Source: Desulfobacterales bacterium
GTDB taxonomy: Bacteria; Desulfobacterota; Desulfobacteria; Desulfobacterales; Desulfosalsimonadaceae
Direction: 5' to 3'
Length of the DNA stretch: 12,460 nucleotides
Assembly (NCBI GenBank): GCA_029933295.1
Contig: JAOZOL010000050.1
Span: 1 to 12,460, forward strand
The translations under genes and the position numbers were made by a program. Below, in pieces: positions 7,965-12,460 of this stretch (position 1 is its first letter; every line of letters starts with the position of its first letter). The notes under the pieces are model-generated. The model was not told the origin of the DNA. It worked only from the letters and a program-made list of their open reading frames with translations, and made no database searches.

Positions 7965-8707
7965 TTTATCCTTCTCTTTATTTTTCCAAAAGGGGTGTTA
8001 ATGATTTCGAATTTTCCATCCTCTGAGAGCACTGCTTTTCCCTGTTTCTTTGATTTGTCTGCTCTTGTTGTTGCGGCTTTCCTCTTTGCCGCTCCAGCTT
8101 TGCTGCTGTATGACCCGGCTTTACCCCCTGCGCTGATTACTTGGGGCGCTTTGCTTTTCTGCGATTTTGATCTTGACGTTTTTTGTTTTCGCTTTTTTTG
8201 TTTTTCAGGATCATATAAAGACACATTGTAATTCTTAGTGCCGTCGCTTAGTAAAACATGATCCTCCTTGATTTGTTTAACATTAAGATCGCCGATCTTG
8301 TCACCTTCTGCAATCCACAAATTTTCCTTGTTGCCCTTATCCCTGATTGGATTATTGATCAACGCCTTCTTGTAATCATCCATCAGGATAACGCCGTAAA
8401 GCACCACTTTCTCGCCATCAACCTTGACCTCTTCTTCAGTTACAGGCAGAGATTCTGCCTCTTCTTCAATATTTGCCATTCGGTCCGACGAAAACAGATT
8501 ATTATCCACGATCACATCATATGCTGATTTTGATTGCGGTTTGTGCCTGGCCGTGGTTCTCTTTTTAGACGAAATGGTATCGGCTTTACCAGCAGTGAGC
8601 TCCGGAATAATGCCTGTTTCTTTTTGCCATATATCCCAGATGCCGACACTGATAATTGCAATCAATATCATCAAAAAAATATTAATAATCCAGATTTTGG
8701 AGAACAT
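7961..8707 (-). CDS. gspC: T2SS inner-membrane component GspC, short form without PDZ
   Basis: This 248-residue bitopic inner-membrane protein would link the assembly platform to the secretin. A short N terminus leads into one transmembrane helix (about 5-25). A linker and then a homology-region (HR/PilP-like) domain follow at about 62-167, recognised by DVIVDNNLFSSDR (64-76), VVLYGVILMDDYKKALI (101-117) and the WIAEGDKIGDLNVKQI pattern (131-146). Classical GspC has a PDZ or coiled-coil domain after HR. Here it is replaced by a Lys/Arg/Ser/Ala-rich low-complexity tail (168-228) and a short conserved-looking end (FEIINTPFGKIKRRIK). The start is supported by GAGGAG at 8717-8722, 9 nt upstream and inside the end of gspM; the gap to gspM is 5 nt. 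The stop overlaps gspD as ATGA, consistent with stoichiometric production of the two partners. PilP-like naming would be an alternative, but the T2SS neighbours favour GspC. Confidence 0.82.
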   Translation of the reverse strand: MFSKIWIINIFLMILIAIISVGIWDIWQKETGIIPELTAGKADTISSKKRTTARHKPQSKSAYDVIVDNNLFSSDRMANIEEEAESLPVTEEEVKVDGEKVVLYGVILMDDYKKALINNPIRDKGNKENLWIAEGDKIGDLNVKQIKEDHVLLSDGTKNYNVSLYDPEKQKKRKQKTSRSKSQKSKAPQVISAGGKAGSYSSKAGAAKRKAATTRADKSKKQGKAVLSEDGKFEIINTPFGKIKRRIK

Positions 8708-8712
8708 TAACC

Positions 8713-9288
8713 TTAACTCCTCGACTCCTTATTTTTCATTATTCCCTGAACCGTAATTGTTGCCCGGATATTCCCTTCCAGCTTCCGTCGTGTCAAATCG
8801 ATATTCATGGCTGTTATAATTAATAATTTTGGAGATACTGCCATTTCATAGAGAATTTCTTTTAATTGCAGCACATTTGAATTAAAAGAAAATCTTACCG
8901 GAATCTTGATATAAATTTGTTCGCCGGGTTCCGTCTCTTTTAAAACCTGCATGGTTTTAATTTTTACATTATTTGTATGGGCAATTTCATTTAACATATT
9001 CTGCAGTTCAACAGCCGCCAGAGAAGGTGTCTTGCCGGAAAACAATCCGGATTCCATGCGGTTTAGAATACGATTTAGATTGATACGTTCCTTATTGATG
9101 CGCTCCCTTTGATTGACAACGTTTAAATATTTTACAATATGATTTTTTTTAATGGCAATTTCATCGGATACTGAAACAATGCCATGTATATTTGGATAAA
9201 ACCGATAAATCATACCAAAAAACAACAGCACTGCGCCGCCGATCAGGATATACTTTCTTTCTTTATTTATTTTTATTGAGTTAAACAT
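8713..9288 (-). CDS. gspM: T2SS assembly-platform protein GspM (PilO-like)
   Basis: This 191-residue bitopic protein has a short cytoplasmic N terminus, one transmembrane helix (about 12-30), a periplasmic coiled-coil stretch (about 37-78, rich in Glu, Lys, Arg and Asn) and a C-terminal ferredoxin-like domain (about 85-185). The last part contains AAVELQNMLNEIA and IPVRFSFNSNVLQLKEILYEM, then ITAMNIDLTRRKLEGNIRAT, a pattern typical of the PilO/GspM (T2SSM_b) families. In T2SS this protein pairs with GspL in the inner membrane and stabilises the ATPase-containing platform. It begins 12 nt after gspL with AGGA at 9293-9296, 4 nt upstream of the ATG, and gspC follows after 5 nt. Identification rests on topology, domain pattern and position directly after gspL; sequence conservation in this family is low. 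Confidence 0.82.
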   Translation of the reverse strand: MFNSIKINKERKYILIGGAVLLFFGMIYRFYPNIHGIVSVSDEIAIKKNHIVKYLNVVNQRERINKERINLNRILNRMESGLFSGKTPSLAAVELQNMLNEIAHTNNVKIKTMQVLKETEPGEQIYIKIPVRFSFNSNVLQLKEILYEMAVSPKLLIITAMNIDLTRRKLEGNIRATITVQGIMKNKESRS

Positions 9289-9300
9289 AGAATCCTATTC

Positions 9301-10707
9301 TTATCGGCCGACAATGCTAAGCCCGATTCGAAAAACCTCCTTATCATTCTTGGCCTTTCTGATAGTTGAAAGAAACTTGACGTCCTCAAATAATGGAGAC
9401 GCTTCCAGCAATGGAATTAGTTCCGAGGCGGATTCCGCTTCGCCATAAATATTTAATTTGTTTTTCGACAATTTAAAATCTTTTAGCCAAGCAGTTTCAG
9501 GAATAATTTCAGTTAATTCTTTAACTACATCGACGATATTTACATTGGTCGGCCTCAGCGCCTCCATATAGCGGATGCGTTTTTCAAGTTTTGTTACGTC
9601 AGCCCGAATCGCTTCAACCTTAAACGCTTCAGACCGCAGACGCGCAAGCTCCGTATCAAGTTGCGACATCATAAATCGCTGGGTCGCCAGGTGGCTGCCT
9701 GCCCAGACAAGTCCTGACAAAAGCAGCAAAACGACCAGGACTGTCATAATCAGGTAACTTGTCCGATCCGGCTTTGTCCTTAAATGGGCCGGCATGATAT
9801 TGAAATCAACGGGAACCTTCCCTACCCCCTTTAACGCAAGACCATAGGCTGGAATAAATCTTTCATCAGATACATTGTTTTCGCCTTTATCCGCATAAAC
9901 AATATCAAACCCTTCCGCCTTTGCATGTGAGATCACTTCGTCGGTCTTACAAGAGCCGTATAATACCAGTTTCGTCCGTGTATGGTTGTCTAAAAAAGTA
10001 TTTTTAATTTTTATCAGCTGTTCAACAACTCGATTTTCCCCTTCAAAGCCGTCACCGGTAAAATCAATAGATCTTGTATACAACATCGCCTGGTGTTGAA
10101 TAAGCATTATATCAAATCCATTATTTTGAAAATGGATAAGGACAACCCGGGCCTCCGGGTTACCCGGGTTGCCATTATGACTTAAATAATAATTGGATAC
10201 AGCTGCGGGAATAATCTCAACACCGGATATCCCTTTTTTCAGCAGGCCGGCTATCTGAAGATAAGGCTCAAATTCCTTTTTCTTAACAACCACCAAAAGT
10301 AATTTTAATTTTTCTTTTTCCTTGTCTTCCATGATAATTTGATAATCAAAATAGATATCTTCCACTGGTATGGGGATATATTTTTCCATTTCATACAAAA
10401 GGGTGGCACTCAAATTTTCTTTAACCGCCAGGGGAAATTCGATTTCCCTCGATATTGATAGTCCACCGGCAATACCCACAAAAATACCTGAAGCCTGAAT
10501 GTGATAATCTGCGATAAAATTGTTTATAAATTCGGCTATATCAATATTCTTTTCATCCGGCGAGCGCGTATCATCGAGGGTGCAATGGGATTCAGCCGCT
10601 ATCCGTACTCCCTTAAAAGAGCCTTTTAAATATACAATATTTACCTGATCGTTTCTGATATCTATGCCGATACCTGAATTAAACAACAAAGCAAAAAATC
10701 CTTTCAT
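9301..10707 (-). CDS. gspL: T2SS protein GspL, PilM-PilN-like fusion
   Basis: This 468-residue protein has three parts. The cytoplasmic actin-like (ASKHA/PilM-like) domain covers about 10-305, with GIGIDIRNDQVNIVYLKG at its N-terminal end and the PilM-type signature EMEKYIPIPVEDIYFDYQI (106-124). A single transmembrane helix follows (about 317-337). The periplasmic part has a coiled coil (about 343-383) and a PilN-like ferredoxin fold (about 384-468, NIVDVVKELTEIIPETAWLK and later YGEAESASELIPLLEASPLF). In T2SS, GspL recruits the GspE ATPase to the membrane and pairs with GspM. The first phosphate loop is degenerate relative to the GIDIGSSSVK pattern of PilM, so nucleotide binding is doubtful. 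Its ATG overlaps the gspK stop (ATGA, 10704-10707) and no good Shine-Dalgarno sequence precedes it, so coupled translation is likely. gspM follows after 12 nt. Confidence 0.9.
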   Translation of the reverse strand: MKGFFALLFNSGIGIDIRNDQVNIVYLKGSFKGVRIAAESHCTLDDTRSPDEKNIDIAEFINNFIADYHIQASGIFVGIAGGLSISREIEFPLAVKENLSATLLYEMEKYIPIPVEDIYFDYQIIMEDKEKEKLKLLLVVVKKKEFEPYLQIAGLLKKGISGVEIIPAAVSNYYLSHNGNPGNPEARVVLIHFQNNGFDIMLIQHQAMLYTRSIDFTGDGFEGENRVVEQLIKIKNTFLDNHTRTKLVLYGSCKTDEVISHAKAEGFDIVYADKGENNVSDERFIPAYGLALKGVGKVPVDFNIMPAHLRTKPDRTSYLIMTVLVVLLLLSGLVWAGSHLATQRFMMSQLDTELARLRSEAFKVEAIRADVTKLEKRIRYMEALRPTNVNIVDVVKELTEIIPETAWLKDFKLSKNKLNIYGEAESASELIPLLEASPLFEDVKFLSTIRKAKNDKEVFRIGLSIVGR

Positions 10708-11786
10708 AGGTTATTTGTAGACGCCAAACCGGTTTTCAGGTCTTTGTAATCGTAAATTCCATCCCTCCATTGAACAACCTGATACTTTTTTTTAATCCGG
10801 TTATCCAGACGAATAATCCCTTCCACCCCCTCAAAAATGCGGCTGCCTTTTATGGTGCCCGTTGACCGAATGGTATAATAAGGAGATTGATTTAAGGTTA
10901 AATACCTGTAAATACCTCTATAAACATCCGGTCCGACAATCTGTTGCAACTCATTAATTGACTGGAAATCTTTGGTTTTCCGATATTCAACAACCTGGGT
11001 TACCAGGTCGTCCGTCATGCCGGGAAACGCCCGCCACAATTGAGGTGAAATGGCGTTAATGTTTACTTTATTATAATCGGTTCCTTTTTTCCTTGACCTT
11101 TTTGATCTTTTTGACCTTTTTAATCCTTTGCTGATTTTATTAACTCCGCTTACCTGAATCACCGTGATCATTTTATCCAACCCGCCATAAAAAATGTCCG
11201 GAGTCACGCCTTTAACAAGAAGCAATTCTTCCACAGACTCAAAATCAGCGTTACGGCATTGGTACGGATCAGGCAGTGATTGATAATATTGATCTTCAGC
11301 ACCGTTAATCCTATGGTTGCTGTCTGCATCCTTCCAGTCCAGAATGGAATCAACAATCACATCCTTTTTCTGGTCATCGAGCTCAAAGCCGTCTAACATC
11401 AAGCGCAATAGCCCCTTATCCGCCTGATTAATATTGATTTTACCGCTGTCATTATCGATCCGGACTGAATATTCTCCATCCCCGAATACAGATCCGGCAA
11501 TATCCGTGTTGATCCGCCATTCTATTTCTTCTTCATCGTTTTCCGTATCATAATCAACGGATGCAACCCTTGCCGGGTTATTCACCTGTTTAATTATCTC
11601 CAAAACCGCACGATTAAACCCAGCAACGGCAATATAATATGCCTGTGTTGATTCTTTAAAATTTCGGGTAATATTAACATGTGTTCGCATGGAATAACAA
11701 AATTCAGTGACAATGACCGTCAGGATCATCAATATCCATAGAACCATTAATAGTGCAACCCCTTTATTTGTAAACACTTTATTCAT
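10704..11786 (-). CDS. gspK: T2SS minor pseudopilin GspK
   Basis: This 360-residue protein is the large minor pseudopilin that caps the pseudopilus tip with GspI and GspJ. The prepilin leader is short (NKG at 7-9, predicted cleavage after Gly9), followed by a hydrophobic helix (about 10-30). As is typical for GspK, the usual Glu at position 5 of the mature protein is absent (Met14 occupies it). The large alpha-helical domain contains the family landmarks SGKININQAD (114-123), ILDWKDADSNHRINGAEDQY (148-167) and SVEELLLVKG (184-193), plus a second NINAISPQLWRAFPGM unit (242-257). A basic segment at 221-235 includes three KRS triplets encoded by a 9-bp tandem repeat. It starts 15 nt after gspJ, with no strong Shine-Dalgarno sequence, and overlaps gspL by ATGA. 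Length is within the family range. The assignment is secure. Confidence 0.93.
   Translation of the reverse strand: MNKVFTNKGVALLMVLWILMILTVIVTEFCYSMRTHVNITRNFKESTQAYYIAVAGFNRAVLEIIKQVNNPARVASVDYDTENDEEEIEWRINTDIAGSVFGDGEYSVRIDNDSGKININQADKGLLRLMLDGFELDDQKKDVIVDSILDWKDADSNHRINGAEDQYYQSLPDPYQCRNADFESVEELLLVKGVTPDIFYGGLDKMITVIQVSGVNKISKGLKRSKRSKRSRKKGTDYNKVNINAISPQLWRAFPGMTDDLVTQVVEYRKTKDFQSINELQQIVGPDVYRGIYRYLTLNQSPYYTIRSTGTIKGSRIFEGVEGIIRLDNRIKKKYQVVQWRDGIYDYKDLKTGLASTNNL
11094..11120 (-). repeat. Three tandem 9-bp units encoding Lys-Arg-Ser in gspK
   Basis: On the coding strand the units read AAAAGGTCA, AAAAGATCA and AAAAGGTCA; the middle one differs by one base. They encode KRSKRSKRS (residues 224-232) in a basic linker of GspK. 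The unit length is a multiple of three, so gain or loss of a copy would change linker length without breaking the frame. It probably arose by slippage. Confidence 0.85.
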
Positions 11787-11801
11787 TCTATGAAAAAACC
11801 A

Positions 11802-12443
11802 TCAACCTTTTGCTTCTTCCCCCTGAATACGGGCAACCATACTAACCGGCGCTGACTGTTCATCCATCCTGAGAGTCAACCGGACTGCCGCCGGCAGTCC
11901 GACATCTTTTTCAGTATCCCAGTCATCCTGCCATTGTAATTCTCCTGTGTCAGTTTTTTTTAAATATTCAAAAAAAATCTCATGTGCGCCATGAATTAAT
12001 TCATGGAACCCGTCTTCATCCGCCTCGTACAAAACCGCTTCCGGGCTTATGCCTGCAATATTTTGTTCAAATATTTCAAAAAGTTGGCCATTATTCAACT
12101 TTCCCGATGTAATCCGGTAATTTACATACACATTACCGAATGCATTTCCAGGGGACACGGAAATTGCGGATATACATTCAAGGAATTTGTTATCCCCTTT
12201 AAAATAAAAGGATGTTTTGTCCTGTTTTTTAATTTTGTACCGGCCGACAGAAGCCAGTTGATGTTTTACAAGGCTTAAAACTATCTGCTGCCGCTGATGA
12301 TTTTCAATATCCCTTTCACCGGTCTCCCAGGCACGGATCCCGATCCGAAACGCACCCATGATAATCACCAGGATGACCCCCACGATGGTTATGGATATCA
12401 ACAGCTCAATAAGGGTAAATCCTTTGTTATACCGACATGCCAT
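11802..12443 (-). CDS. gspJ: T2SS minor pseudopilin GspJ
   Basis: This 213-residue protein has a class III prepilin leader with Gly8 before the cleavage site and GFTLIELL (8-15), placing Glu at position 5 of the mature protein (Glu13). A hydrophobic helix (about 9-31) follows, then RIGIRAWETGE, a common GspJ feature. The C-terminal part contains GLPAAVRLTLRM (182-193), the GspJ-like LPxAVRLTL strand, and a long beta-rich region between. GspJ forms the tip complex of the pseudopilus with GspI and GspK and is processed by the prepilin peptidase GspO, which is not in this window. gspK starts 15 nt downstream. Upstream only 17 nt are visible, so gspI presumably lies just outside. A generic prepilin-like protein is the alternative, but position before gspK and length fit GspJ. 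Confidence 0.87.
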   Translation of the reverse strand: MACRYNKGFTLIELLISITIVGVILVIIMGAFRIGIRAWETGERDIENHQRQQIVLSLVKHQLASVGRYKIKKQDKTSFYFKGDNKFLECISAISVSPGNAFGNVYVNYRITSGKLNNGQLFEIFEQNIAGISPEAVLYEADEDGFHELIHGAHEIFFEYLKKTDTGELQWQDDWDTEKDVGLPAAVRLTLRMDEQSAPVSMVARIQGEEAKG

Positions 12444-12460
12444 AGGTTATTCAGTTGATG

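Noticed and set aside
10148..10172. Small AACCCGGGTAACCCGG direct repeat within gspL
   Set aside because: It encodes a short Asn-Pro-Gly linker in the protein and is too short to be evidence of a mobile or regulatory element.
12444..12460. End of an upstream gene, probably gspI
   Set aside because: Two of the three minus-strand frames have a stop within these 17 nt (TGA at 12451-12453, TAA at 12447-12449), but too few codons are visible to support a call.

Overview
The window is about 12.4 kb of almost unbroken coding sequence. All ten recognisable genes lie on the minus strand and are therefore transcribed from right to left. The moderate base composition, a type II secretion (T2SS) cluster with PilM/PilN-like GspL and short GspC, and a neighbouring group of orphan periplasmic binding protein, HAMP histidine kinase, sigma-54 activator and TonB-dependent receptor all suggest a Gram-negative sulfate-reducer-type bacterium of the Desulfobacterota (Desulfobacteraceae-like). 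That placement is an inference from gene style; no taxonomic marker is present.

Right part (about 12443 down to 5973): six T2SS genes in the order gspJ, gspK, gspL, gspM, gspC, gspD. They encode two minor pseudopilins (J, K), the inner-membrane assembly platform (L, M, C) and the outer-membrane secretin (D). The ATPase gspE, the platform protein gspF and the pseudopilins gspG/H/I are expected beyond the right edge. L-M-C-D is unusual relative to the classical gspC-to-M order. It is collinear with pilM-N-O-P-Q of type IV pili, with PilM and PilN fused in GspL and a GspC that has no PDZ domain.

Left part (5936 down to 93): a sensing and uptake module. It consists of an exported ABC_sub_bind-type binding protein, a transmembrane HAMP histidine kinase, an NtrC-type sigma-54-dependent response regulator and a TonB-dependent outer-membrane receptor. 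No ABC permease or ATPase accompanies the binding protein, so it may act as a ligand-sensing partner of the kinase. The likely signal path is ligand, binding protein, kinase, regulator, then receptor or secretion gene expression. This path is inferred from gene order.

The largest gap between genes is 36 nt (gspD to binding protein). Three junctions are ATGA overlaps (K/L, C/D, binding protein/kinase) and the regulator overlaps the receptor by 14 nt, so the whole block could be one long transcript. The only non-coding stretch, 1-92, carries two tandem 16-bp TGGCTA...TAGCCA palindromes at a 20-bp period, which look like an operator for a gene off the left edge. No RNA genes, CRISPR arrays, insertion sequences or plus-strand genes could be supported.
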